From NCBI GenBank assembly GCA_963854735.1, contig OY978100.1:1612001-1676000 (forward strand): a stretch of 64,000 nucleotides of DNA, in the 5' to 3' direction. The stretch is from Marvania coccoides. Taxonomy: Eukaryota; Chlorophyta; Trebouxiophyceae; Chlorellales; Chlorellaceae. Shown here piece by piece: positions 53,958-64,000 of the stretch. Under the pieces are notes generated by a model. The model did not search any database. It had not been told where the DNA came from and saw nothing but the letters and a program-made list of their open reading frames with translations. The number at the start of each line of letters is the position of its first letter. The first letter of the stretch is position 1. The position numbers and the translations under genes were made by a program.

Positions 53958-54319
53958 AAAGTTTATTATTATTTTAATTTTTGAGGTATTAAATAATGAT
54001 GCATCAATGAAAGTCATAGTTCATGTAAAATAAGGAAAAAAAATTACGTCAGGCAGATGTGGTAATGCCAATGATTGCATTCTACTGCATGATCTAAACT
54101 AATTAGGAGGTGAGGTGTGAGGTCTGGCCACCCTCCCGCTCCATGATCTGTGGCCCTAATACACACCCGCTTCAGCGTATTACACAATAAGCTTCAAAGA
54201 AATCAAATCATCGGGTACTTGGGCATGTACAAAGTGGAGCATAGAATGCATTTTCTTTCATAGTTCATAGTGCGACAGAAATGTCACGCAATCTGTTTTT
54301 TTCATTCAAATTCAACTTT
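53958..54319. other. Convergent spacer
   Basis: AT-rich, between the kinase and HRD1 genes. No gene seen. Confidence 0.5.
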
Positions 54320-56915
54320 TTACAAGTTGGCCGCCGCCGGCGGCATCTGCTGCTGTTGGAATCGCTGCAGCCTGCGCCTCCTGAGCTCCTCCGCCTCGCT
54401 GCTTTCCTCAGAAGGCGCAGCGCTGCGGCTGGCGCCCGCCTGCTCGCCGTTTGTTGCAGGAGAAGGCGCTGAAGGCTCTGCGCCGCTGCTGCTGCCTCCT
54501 GCCCCACCGCTTTCAGGCAGGATCTCTTTGGAGAACGGCTCGCCGCTGGGCCCATCTCCAGGTCCGCTACCTGCTGCTGCTGCAGGGGAGGGCCCCGCTG
54601 CTGCACCAGGAGCAGCAGCAGCACCGCCATTTGCGCCATTGCATGTCTCTCCTTCCTGCTGAGGACCTTGCTGCTGCTGCTGCTGCTGCATGGGGATGTG
54701 CATGGGGGCAAACTGAAGGGCCGTCGCCAGCGGCATCGTCATCGAGGCCGCCGCAGCGGCTGCTGCTGCGATTGCAGATGCCATTGCATGCTGCGACGGT
54801 GTAGGCTGCTGCTGAGAAGATGGCGAAGGCCCAGCAGCGGAACTGCCATCTCCACCTCCGCTGGATGCACCAGCTGCAGCGCCCGCCTCCTCCCCGGCAG
54901 CGCCCGGCGGCTGCATTTGCTGCGGCGGCGGTGCCGCCATGAGGGGAATCAAAATTTGGATGGGGATCACTGGCACGACGCCCTGCTGCGCCGCTGCCCC
55001 ATCAGCCGTCCCTGCCCCTCCTCCTGCAGCGGCGGTAGCAGCAGCAGCAGCAACAGCTGCAGCCCCGGCGGCGGCAGCGGCGGCCGCAGCTTCGGGCGCC
55101 ATGTGCCCCGCCAGCTGCATCATTGGCACGGCTCCTGCGCCAGGCATATACAGCGCCATGGGCGGCGCAGTCATCCACTGCTGCTGGGGCTGCATCTGCG
55201 GCATCGCGAACTGCATGCCCCCGGCAAATGGCTGCTGCATAAACTGAGGGTAGACAGCCGCGTACTGAGGCGGCAACTGCTGCTGCTGCTGCTGGGGCGG
55301 TGCTCCAGCTGGCGCCGCGCCAGCTCTGGCGCCGCCGTCAGCGATTCCAGCAGCTGCAGCCCGGCGGTTCACCCCCCTTGCAGCAGGGTCCCGTCGCATC
55401 CGCTCTGCGTGCCGAAACAGCCCCTCCAGGGGCTCCAGATCGTCTTCCTCCGCCCACTCGTCGTCCATGTCAAACATATTGCCAACATTGGGTTCCCCTC
55501 CCCCACCGCCCTGGAAGGCTTCGTTGAACCGGCGCTGCGCATCTGCCGCCTCCCTACCCCCGTCTGCAGCTCCTCCGCCACCACCACCCCCTCCGGCGCC
55601 GCCCTGCGCCGCCTGCGGCCGGCGCTGCTCCGTGGCCAGCACCGGGGCGCGGCAGATGGGGCAGTTTTGCTGCCGCTCCAGCCACGATCGCAGGCAGTGC
55701 ACGTGGAAGGAATGCCCGCAGTCCAGCTTCTTGGCCCGCGTGCCAGGCCCCATCTCCTCTCTGCACACGATGCACACGTGGTCGGCCCGCGCCAGGTCCT
55801 CTTCGGTGGCGTCCGGAAACCGAGCGTCCATGTTGGCTGCCACCCGCCTGTAGCGAAGAAAGTCCCGCACCCGGGTCTGGAAGTTGCGGAATGTCCAGTA
55901 CAGGTCGCGCACAAGGTGGATGGGGATGCCGTAGGTGGAGAAGACTGCGGCAAAGAAGGCGGTATAGGTGATGAGGTGGAGGAGGTCTAGGGCCAGCTCC
56001 AGGTAGAACACTGCCACCCCCTTGCCCTCCCAGCGACCGCCCATTGCCATGTCCGCCACAGACAGGAAGTACCTGAATTGCAGCGATTTTAGTGAGAGTA
56101 TAAAACCCGTCAGTCACGAAAAAATGAAGAGCGTTGATAATCAGGTAGCATACTATAGACCACTGCAAAATAAAGCAGTCAGTGAGTCAGTCGTACTTGG
56201 CGAGGGTTGTGGCGGCGGTGGAGGCCTGGATGGCGTACTCAAACGCGAAGAGGAGGTAGATGGAGACGCCGCGGGAGAGGGTGCTGGCTAGGGCGTGGCG
56301 CAGCAGCGCGTAGTCGATGGCCATGAGCAGAAAAAGAAAGGCAACGATGCGGGCGTGCTGCGATCTGGTCACGTTTGGGGTGGTTTCGATGAAGTCCACG
56401 CGGTCCTGCACCATCCAGTGGAAGATCTTGACAAAGGACAGCACCACGAACGCCGCAAAGAAGCCCACAGTGAAGTCCTGGCGGAAAATTGTCATCGCTA
56501 GCAGTGTCTCGACGATGGCCTGGCTGATCTTGTCGTTGATGCGCTCCACCTCGGAGTCGCGCAGCCGGCCCAGGAACGCCTGGGTTTAGGAAAGGGCGAG
56601 GCAGGGTTAGTATACGGAGATATGAAGGGTCTGAAAAATGAATGTGAGACTCACCCAGGTCATGATTTTGTATGTGCTGAGGGCCACAGCGAAGCCCAAG
56701 TTGCCCAGGATGGCTATTGAGAGTTTGGAGTTGTAAAGGTACACCATGGAGGGGAAAAACCTGCACCAAAATGACGAATTAATTGACTGTGGTGCTCGAG
56801 CAAAAATCTACGTGTTTGGGAGACTCTCAACGCACTGTTCTCGAGTGGCAAACGCATGCCAGATGACCACCAGGGCAGCCACCAGGCTGCCAGCCAAGTA
56901 TGTCTTGGCTCTCAT
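54320..56915 (-). CDS. HRD1: ERAD E3 ubiquitin ligase HRD1
   Basis: Four minus-strand exons (56836-56915, 56655-56760, 56197-56579, 54320-56072), 773 residues. Multi-spanning N-terminus (MRAKTYLAGSLVAALVVIW, YLYNSKLSIAILGNLGFAVALSTYK, VGFFAAFVVLSFVKIFHWMVQDRVDFIETTP, WEGKGVAVFYLELALDLLHLITY) is the HRD1 membrane domain that forms the ER retrotranslocation channel. RING-H2 at about 290-330 (CIVC...CGHSFHVHC...CPIC) is complete. The C-terminal 440 residues are Ala/Gln/Pro-rich low complexity with CTG/CAG runs, longer than in most homologues. Head-to-head with cpSRP54. Confidence 0.93.
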
Positions 56916-57332
56916 TTTTTTAAATCAAATCAAATTCCCCTAAAAATATTCCTTCTCTCCGCTTTCCCTGTGCTGCATGGTGATCTGGAAGGTTTATAGT
57001 AAATTTATTAACGATTATTAGAGGCCTACAATAATAAAAAAATAAAAATGAACGAGAGAGCGCCAAAAAACTTGCTGCGATAAATCGAGATAAGGCTGCT
57101 GTCGGAGAAACTTGCACTGTAATTTAATATTTTGTAAACAAGAGGTCGTCGCCAAGTCGTTGGTGAGCTGGCGTGCCCATCGTGCACCCAAACATTGAAA
57201 AATTATTTTTTTGCTGAGAGCTTTTTCTCTTCTTCTCTCAGCATTTCTCGCGCATTGATAATTGAGGCCAATTGCTAGTACATACGAATCCTCAATTTCG
57301 ACGAAAACCAGCATTTTGTTTAAGGAACAAAA
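56916..57332. promoter_or_regulatory. Divergent promoter, HRD1 / cpSRP54
   Basis: 417 bp between divergent starts, AT-rich. No specific motif assigned. Confidence 0.5.
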
Positions 57333-59240
57333 ATGTTTGTTCTTCCCGGCGCTGGCACCAGGCTCACCGTGCCTCGCGCACCAGCCTCCATGCTGCAGCC
57401 CTCCCGCCCCCGCCCTTCCCAGCTCTTCTCCACCCGGGCCCACCCCCATTCCTCTTCTCCCCTCCTCAACGGCCGTCACCGCCACCGCCGAGGCAGCGCG
57501 CTCCTCGTCCGCTCAGCCGCCTTCGACAACCTCTCCCGCGGCCTGGAGCGCGCCTGGGACATGGTGCGCAAGGACGGCAAGCTCACCCCCGACAATATCA
57601 AGCAGCCCATCAAGGAAATCCGCCGGGCGCTGCTTGAGGCTGACGTATCCCTCCCTGTGGTGCGATCCTTCGTGAAGAAAGTCGAGGCCGAGGCACTGGG
57701 CGCCAAGGTCACCAAGGGCATCACCCCCGAGCAGCAGCTGGTGAAGGTGGTGTACGACCAGCTGCGGGAGCTGATGGGCGGCGCAGCGGCAACGCTGGCT
57801 GTGCCTCAGGGCGGAGACCCACAGGTGGTGCTGATGGCGGGGCTGCAGGGCACGGGGAAGACCACCGCCGCGGGCAAACTGGCGCTGTACCTTAAGAAGA
57901 AAGGGCAGAAGGTACTGCTGGTGGCTACTGATGTGTACCGCCCTGCTGCCATTGATCAACTGGTTACCCTGGGGGAGCGCATCGGGGTGCCGGTGTTTGA
58001 GCTAGGGACTGGGGTGCCCCCCCCCGAGATTGCGGCGCAGGGCCTGGCGAAGGCGAAAGCGGAAGGCTTCGACGCTGTGATCGTGGACACGGCGGGTCGG
58101 CTGCAGATTGACGCAGAAATGATGGCGGAGCTGCAGCAGGTGAAGGAGCGGGTGCGCCCCACAGACGTGCTGCTGGTGGTGGATGCTATGACGGGGCAGG
58201 AGGCGGCGGCGCTGGTGAAGTCTTTTAACGAGGTGGCTGAGATCACGGGGGCGGTGCTGACCAAGCTGGACGGCGATTCGCGGGGCGGGGCGGCGCTGAG
58301 CGTGAAGGAGGTTTCTGGCAAGCCCATCAAGTTCGTGGGCACCGGAGAGAAGATGGAAGCGCTGGAGCCGTTTTACCCCGAGCGCATGGCATCCAGGATC
58401 CTCGGTGAGAAAGAAAGTAGAAGCGGGAGTGGGCGTGTGTTGGTAGTTAATTAGTTACTTATACTACTACGTTTACGACACCCCTGCTCCTTAAAACTTG
58501 GACTTCATTGGCATCTCATCTGGGAGTCGGGAAATGAATGTGTGGCTTCATTGTGGTTCATTTCTTGCCCTCCCCCCCTCTAAAACCCCGTAGGCATGGG
58601 CGACGTGGTGACGCTGGTGGAGAAGGCTGAGGAGGCGATCAAGGCTGAGGAGGCTGACGCCGCCATCGCCCGCATGATGACGGCCAAGTTTGACTTCAAC
58701 GACTTTCTTCAGCAGTACAAGATGGTCACGGGGATGGGGTCGATGTCGCAGATGGTGAAGCTTATCCCGGGCATGGGCAAGGTCACCGACAAGCAGCTGG
58801 AGGCAGTGGAAAGAAAGTACAAGCAGTACGAGGCGATGATCGGGTCGATGACAAAGAAAGAGCGCGAGGCGCCCGAGCTGCTGGCCAAGAGCCCCTCGCG
58901 GCGGCGGCGCATCGCGCGCGGCAGCGGCTACACCGAGCAGGACGTTGCGGCGCTGGTGGCGATGTTCACGGGGATGCGGGCGCAGCTGCAGACGATGTCC
59001 AGAATGATGGCGCTGGGGGGGGGCGCGGGGGCGGTGCCTGGAATGAGCGATGAAGACATGATGGACGCGGTGATGGGCGGGGCGGGGCCCCGCAAAGTCG
59101 CCCCAGGCATGGTGAGAAGGAAGAAAATTCGGGCGGTGAGGGAAAGCAGCGGTGGTGGCGGCGTGCAGGCGGCAACAGCAGCAGCTACAGATGCGTCGCA
59201 GCAGCTGGCACACGCCGGAGCTGCTCCAACTTCAACATGA
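57333..59240 (+). CDS. cpSRP54: Chloroplast SRP54
   Basis: Exons 57333-58404 and 58594-59240, 572 residues. A transit peptide of about 60 residues (Pro/Ser/Arg-rich) precedes the N domain ([43 protein letters not shown]) and GTPase G domain ([61 protein letters not shown]). The M domain ([29 protein letters not shown]...ARGSG) follows, with a basic, Ala-rich tail that may hold the cpSRP43-binding end. cpSRP54 targets light-harvesting proteins and nascent plastid chains to Alb3. All motifs intact. Confidence 0.95.
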
Positions 59241-59442
59241 ATAATAACAAAAGGGTATCGAAATCATTTCGGAAATGTCAATTTGCTGCTGGTTCTTTTT
59301 CTGTTTTCCCTTCTTTCATTATGTAATGCTTTTAATTTACAAACACGCACATTTAACTACTTTTAGTCAACCAATACTTCACTACATCAGGCCTAAAATA
59401 AAATAAAACTAATACGAGTACAAATGAAATTTGGCGCTTCTT

Positions 59443-61316
59443 TCAAGGCGCCCCTCCCGCTGCCGCCACGGCTGCTGCTGCCTCCAGGGCGGGCTGCGCC
59501 TCGTACAGCCTGTCCGGCCGCCTCTTTACGCTGCCCTCCAGGCTGCCCAGCTGGCCGCACGCGGCCATTTTATCGTCTCCTCTGCTGGATCGCACTGTTG
59601 CCACATGGCCACCCGCAATGAGAACGCTGCGGAACGCAGCCACCGCCTCTGGGGTGGAGGCTTCGAATTTGGTGCCGTCGTGGGGGTTGAACACGATCAA
59701 GTTAATCTTGCAGCGGACGTTGCGCAAAAGGTGAATGAGAGCCTCTGCAAGAAAAAACTCGACATATTAAGAATTAGAAAAGCGATATAAATAGATTTAG
59801 CATAACCACTGTTTAAAAAATGTGAAAGAGCGGAAAGTGTCTTGAGATATTTGCTTACCAGCGTCGCTCTGTCGGTCATTCACTCCTGACAGCATCGTGT
59901 ACTCAATCAGCACGTGGTGGCCATGCCTGAAATACATAATGAAGTACATTAGCCCATTGCGTCAAAATGAGCATAAAAATTCAAGGAACAAACAATCAAT
60001 TAAATTGCTACTAATTGCTATTAAATTTACCGAATAGCGGCCTTGTCCTTGGGGAACAGCTCCTCCAGAGCCCCCACTACCTCCGCCAGTGGGTACCGTC
60101 GGTTCACCGGCACGATGGCGTCCCGCACCGCGTCGGTGGCGGCGTGCAGCGACACCGCCAGCACAGCGCGCGAAGCAGCAAGAAAGCGCCGCATTTCAGG
60201 CACAAGGCCTACCGTGGACACGGATACCTTGTTGTAGCTGAAGTGCATGCCCATGGGGTGGGTGAGGATGTCCACAGAAGGCAGTACGGCGTCCAGATTG
60301 TCCATGGGCTCGCCCATGCCCTGCAAGAGAAAGGAAGGAAAGACGAGGGCTTGAAGTGGGTCAATTCAAATGCAATCAAACAAAATAGAAGCGTCTTCAA
60401 TAGGATAAGCGACAGTCCCAAATTCAAAAAAGGGGGTTCTCACCATGTAGACGATGTTTGTGATGGGGGTGGGTTTGGCATGGCGCTCTACCCCCGCGGC
60501 CACCTGCTCTTCGTACATCATCCTTCTCGCCACAATCACCTGCTCCACAATCTGGCCCGGGTTCAGGGACCCCATCAGTCCCATGCGCCCAGTGAAACAA
60601 AATTTGCACCCCATGGCGCACCCCACTTGCGACGACACGCACAGCGTGACGCGATCTTTCTTTCCAGATTCCCGGACAATGGGAATAACCACCGCCTCCA
60701 CCTGGCCGCCCGCCCCTGGGCCGGCAGTCAGCCGAAACACGATCTTGCGGGTGCCGTCGCTGGCGCCGTGCACGCTGAGCTGCTCCAGCCCGCCGTCCAG
60801 CGTCGCCAGCCCCCTCACTTTTTCTCGAAATCCGGCGCTGAAGCCGTTGGTGATTATGCCGGCGGGGGCTTCGTCCAGGGAGCGCAGCCAGTTGCAGTCG
60901 TAGTAGATCCACCGCCACAGCTGCATGGCGCGCTTTCGAGGGTCTTCCCCGATGGAGGCGCACCATTCCTCCAGCTGCGGCAGCGTCAGGCATTTCAGCA
61001 TGAGACGGCCCTGGGAGTCGTAGAACGCGGCTGGAAATTGCGCTGGAGTCCACTGGGGCGAGGCCGATTGAGCTGCGTCAGCGTCCTCAGGGAGAGGCGC
61101 TGCGCTGCTGGCTGCTGCATTTTCAGTGGCGGCGGCGGCGGGGATAAATATCCTGGACTCCCGGGGGTGTCTGCTCAGGGTGGCAAAAGCGTGCGTTCTC
61201 TGGAGGGTTGTCGGGAGTCTGGGGGACAGGGTGAGATAAACGAGCTGGCACTGCTGCCTGGGAAGATTGCAGACATTTGGTGGGGCAAGTGTTGAGGTGC
61301 GGGCGATGAACGGCAT
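59443..61316 (-). CDS. RlmN-like radical SAM rRNA/tRNA methyltransferase
   Basis: Four minus-strand exons (60444-61316, 60031-60320, 59859-59926, 59443-59744), 510 residues. N-terminal Thr/Arg-rich presequence suggests an organelle. Core: PRKRAMQLWRWIY, VTLCVSSQVGCAMGCKFCFTG with the radical SAM CxxxCxxC (C233, C237, C240), GMGEPMDNLD, VSTVGLVPEM, AVSLHAATDAVRD and the family end VRSSRGDDKMAACGQL, whose Cys is the second methyl-transfer Cys. RlmN adds C2-methyl to A2503 of 23S rRNA. A Gln/Ala-rich end follows. Confidence 0.93.
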
Positions 61317-62043
61317 TTCGGAGCGTATCGAGTTCGAAGCGTCTCGCAGAATTGATGCGTTGCCCGTACAATGCAGCTGAAGTAGCGGCCTTGAATTCAA
61401 GCTTAATTCTCCCTTCAATTCAACTTGTAGAAGAGCTCAGAGAGAGGCGTCTTCTAGCTGAAGAGAGTCACAATAAGCAAATTGAAAACACCCCTTTTTT
61501 TATTAATAAATTGATCTTGTTTCCTGCATTTTTGGGGTCTTCCTCTGCCGCCTGGGCCACTACCACAGTGATTCTCCTATTTCGTTGTTCTCTTCTAAAC
61601 TCGAGCAGACATTACAACAGCACCGGATAGGCTCCGTTGCGCGTCTGGCATTGACGAGGCGGCCAAGCAAGCAATAGCGAGAGAAAGAGAATTGCCGCCA
61701 CCGCCACATACGAAATAGCAGTTTAATTGATGAACTGGAAAGGTGAAACAGGTCAAGTCAGAGGAAAATGTCGGGGTACACAGCGAATAAAGCAAATAAT
61801 TCACAAGCAGCTACATCGGCCGCTGTAAACGCAAGTATATAATTTATTCAAAGGCGGGCACCGTCCCTTCTGCAGGAGGACGCCCACACGTTCAAGGCAA
61901 AAGAATGAAGAGAAAGAACGAAAGACAAACAGCACTGCTTGCTCTCTCCTCCTCATACCTGAGTGAGAAACTTTTATGGTAGAAATTAACTGAACGCTGG
62001 TTAGCGTTAATTTTTCTAAGAGGCCGTTCCGTCATCCCTCCTT
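61317..62043. other. Spacer
   Basis: 0.7 kb between two minus-strand genes. No gene seen. Confidence 0.5.
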
Positions 62044-63461
62044 CTAGTGCGTCGGCGGGTTTCTCACCCAGCTGAAGTCATCCTCCACCCCCGCCTCCCG
62101 CTTCCATATCAACCCCAGGTCGTACCCCAGGAAGAAGGCGAGCGCCGTGAGATAGCACAGCCCCGCCACCACCAAGTACACAATCGGCAACACGAAATTC
62201 CTGTCGCCCACCCACGTATTGGTCGTCAAAATCAGCCGCTTACTGCCGCCAAACGCGTAGGTGTTGTACCTGTTGAACACGGTAACGTTGACTTGGGTTC
62301 CCGCCTCTATGGGATCGTCGATCCGGCCAAACAGCTTCTGCAACGGGACCGCGCCGCCGGGGCGCTGCCACACCATCCAGTGCTGTGACTGATCCAGCGG
62401 CTGCGAGGTGGTGTTGCCCCCCCGGAAGTTGGGAATGAGATTGAAGTTTTCTGAGAGGACGTCGCCGTAAAGATAGTCACGATCGCTGTCCCAAGCGATG
62501 TTAGAGTCCTACAAAGAAATAAAGAGAGAAAATGGCGACCAATCGATGTTTATACCAGGAAAATCCACCCAAAATTGCATTTTAAAGTAGAAGAAATTAT
62601 TTCAATGGCGTGAAGAGATAGAATGGCATACTCACGTCAATGCGGAGGGGCTGCCCGCCCACCGACAGCTCGTACGTGTCGTTGAAGTTGGACTGCGAGA
62701 TCTGGCCGCACGGCAGGATGGGCCTCGACTCGTTGTCGCCCTCATAGCGAAATGGTGAGCAGGCTGTGATGCCAGGCGTGCTGGAGCCGTCGTGCATCTG
62801 ACTGGGGTCGAAACTCCGTACGTACCGGCGGTAGTTCTGTCTGAACCGCCCCAGCTCGAAAACCACGTAAATCTGCAGCACAGTTTGAGAGAAATTCAGA
62901 CGAGGAAGGAAAAAAATACAAATGTAATTTGCTAAAGAACTGATGAGGCGAAGACAACCAAATGCTCACCGGTGGATCCATTCGTTCTGTTACTGTGAGG
63001 GAGAGGCTGTAGACCACCGCATCGTCCTCTTTGCCCGCCTCCCAGATCTCTTCCTGCCGCTGCTGATCAGTCAGGTTGGCCATGGGGCCCGCGTCGTCGT
63101 ATCTCACGCTGAATTCCTTGACGTCCATCGCCGCCACCAAGATCGGGATCCCCAGCGCCAGCAGCAGCGTGCCCACAGTGAGGAAAAACACCTCTGCGTT
63201 GTGAGCGCTCAAGATCGGTCTCCAGCCCCGTAGCTTCTGGTAGGCAAACCTGCGCGCACAGGGCAAACCGTGAATAAAATGATCTTAGTATCCGTGTTGC
63301 CCCTTCCTATATTCTCTCTCTCACCTCTTCCCAAACCCATATTCCTTCTTTTCTCTTCTCCTGCTGCTGGGCGATGTGGCCACGCTGCTGGCGGTGTCAT
63401 CCAATGTCTCTGGGGCCACGGATGCCAGGCTCTCGCCCGCACGAGGGGTGAGAGCTGGCAT
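62044..63461 (-). CDS. CDC50/LEM3 family (ALA-interacting subunit of P4-ATPase)
   Basis: Four minus-strand exons (63325-63461, 62970-63249, 62636-62872, 62044-62508), 372 residues. Cytosolic Ser/Arg N-terminus, FAYQKLRGWRPILSAHNA, first membrane helix (VFFLTVGTLLLALGIPILVAA) and a large lumenal loop with CDC50 motifs (YVVFELGRFRQNYRRYVRS, CSPFRYE, ILPCGQISQSNFNDTY, DSNIAWDSD, MVWQRPGGAVPLQKLFGRI). N-glycosylation sites, LTTNTWVGDRNFVLPIVYLVVAGLCYLTALAFFLGY (second helix) and a short tail follow. CDC50 proteins chaperone lipid flippases. Confidence 0.94.
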
Positions 63462-63872
63462 CCTGTGTGAAAAAAATAATAAAAAGTAAAATGCCTTGGT
63501 TGACTTTTTATCTCTCAAACAACGATGCGCCCCGTTGATCAATCGCTTCGGAACACTGGCTCAGTTGTATTTTAGCTTGTGAAATGGTGGGCAGCTGGTA
63601 ATCGTCACAGCTCGACCCCCTTTTCTTTTTCCTCACTCGCAAAAAAAATTCAACCGAATTTTTTCTGTGCACGCTCAACCCAGCATTTTTAATCAAATTC
63701 GCATTGTAATAGCTTGGTTTAACCACCAGGGTGCCTATTCCTTGACGGCATATACGACAACTGCTGCGTTAGTGTGACCGTTGCACACTTAAATTATTAA
63801 TTTCACTTGGAGGATCTTCGTTTGAGGAGATAGCACTGGCGCTGCGGACGCAAGAATCAACCCCCACACACA
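63462..63872. promoter_or_regulatory. Divergent promoter, CDC50 / kinesin-5
   Basis: 411 bp between divergent starts, AT-rich. No specific motif assigned. Confidence 0.5.
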
Positions 63873-64000
63873 ATGGCTTCTAAGCGGCCGCAGGCACGCA
63901 CGGCGGGCGCCTCAATTGACGATGCTGAGACCAACGTGCAGGTCATCTTGCGCTGCAGGTCCGTCCCCCCCTTCACTCTCTTTATTTTTGTCAACTGTTA
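63873..64000 (+). CDS. Kinesin-5-like motor protein, 3' partial
   Basis: Exon 1 (63873-63958) encodes MASKRPQARTAGASIDDAETNVQVILRC and is cut by a GTCCGT donor within an Arg codon; the rest lies beyond the window. ETNVQVILRCR is the first beta strand of the motor domain, and NVQV(V/L)LRCRP is typical of kinesin-5 (BimC/Eg5), the spindle bipolarity motor. Assigned from this short stretch only. Confidence 0.6.
   Translation, partial: MASKRPQARTAGASIDDAETNVQVILRCRSVPPFTLFIFVNC

Noticed and set aside
54668..55990. Plus-strand frame of 440 codons
   Set aside because: Antisense to the RING and low-complexity part of HRD1; Ser/Cys/Arg-rich nonsense composition.
60015..61295. Plus-strand frame of 426 codons
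   Set aside because: Antisense to the RlmN-like gene, whose radical SAM motifs are on the minus strand.

Overview
The window is nuclear DNA from a eukaryotic green alga (Chlorophyta; class not determined). Evidence: about 60 short introns, GC-rich exons set in AT-rich introns and spacers, and green-lineage proteins (chloroplast SRP54, an STN8-like thylakoid kinase, an SBP-box transcription factor, DUF1664 and DUF3598-like plant proteins, plastid transit peptides). I see no rRNA, tRNA or CRISPR. Exon structures were worked out by hand from GT-AG (a few GC-AG) sites and checked by reading-frame arithmetic.

Layout. 1-675: 3' part of a telobox Myb gene. 1.0-5.4 kb: a DUF7918-like gene, a multi-pass membrane protein gene, and a decayed second copy of the DUF7918-like gene. 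5620-11868: an apparently complete 6.25 kb DNA transposon. It carries a 982-residue Plavaka/CACTA-like transposase, a divergently transcribed 438-residue accessory protein, 15-bp terminal inverted repeats, a 3-bp target duplication and arrays of a 14-bp GCGCT-N6-CGC motif inside both ends. 11.9-18.5 kb: a 77-residue helical protein, ZNF511-like zinc finger, MsrA, a secreted protein and cytochrome b5 reductase. 18.9-24.3 kb: an SDR, DUF1664 protein and two paralogous small membrane proteins. 25.5-30.9 kb: MTR4 helicase, a 95-residue protein and a Lys-rich-tailed protein. 31-37.6 kb: repeat-rich spacers with two inverted MITE-like copies around GNAT, RMD5 and a membrane protein. 37.6-46.2 kb: SBP-box factor, DnaJ-type zinc finger protein, DUF3598-like protein and a secreted Fn3-tailed protein. 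46.7-64 kb: MBF1, UBL-WLM metalloprotease, DUF427, Pro/Ala-rich plastid protein, STN8-like kinase, HRD1, cpSRP54, RlmN-like methyltransferase, CDC50 and the start of a kinesin-5.

The host genes are mostly unrelated housekeeping genes, so order implies little joint function. Many are head-to-head pairs 200-420 bp apart (cytochrome b5 reductase/SDR, GNAT/RMD5, MBF1/WLM, DUF427/plastid protein, HRD1/cpSRP54, CDC50/kinesin), which suggests shared bidirectional promoters. The transposon is the one clear two-gene system: transposase and partner gene point outward from a shared 353-bp promoter region towards ends packed with candidate binding sites.
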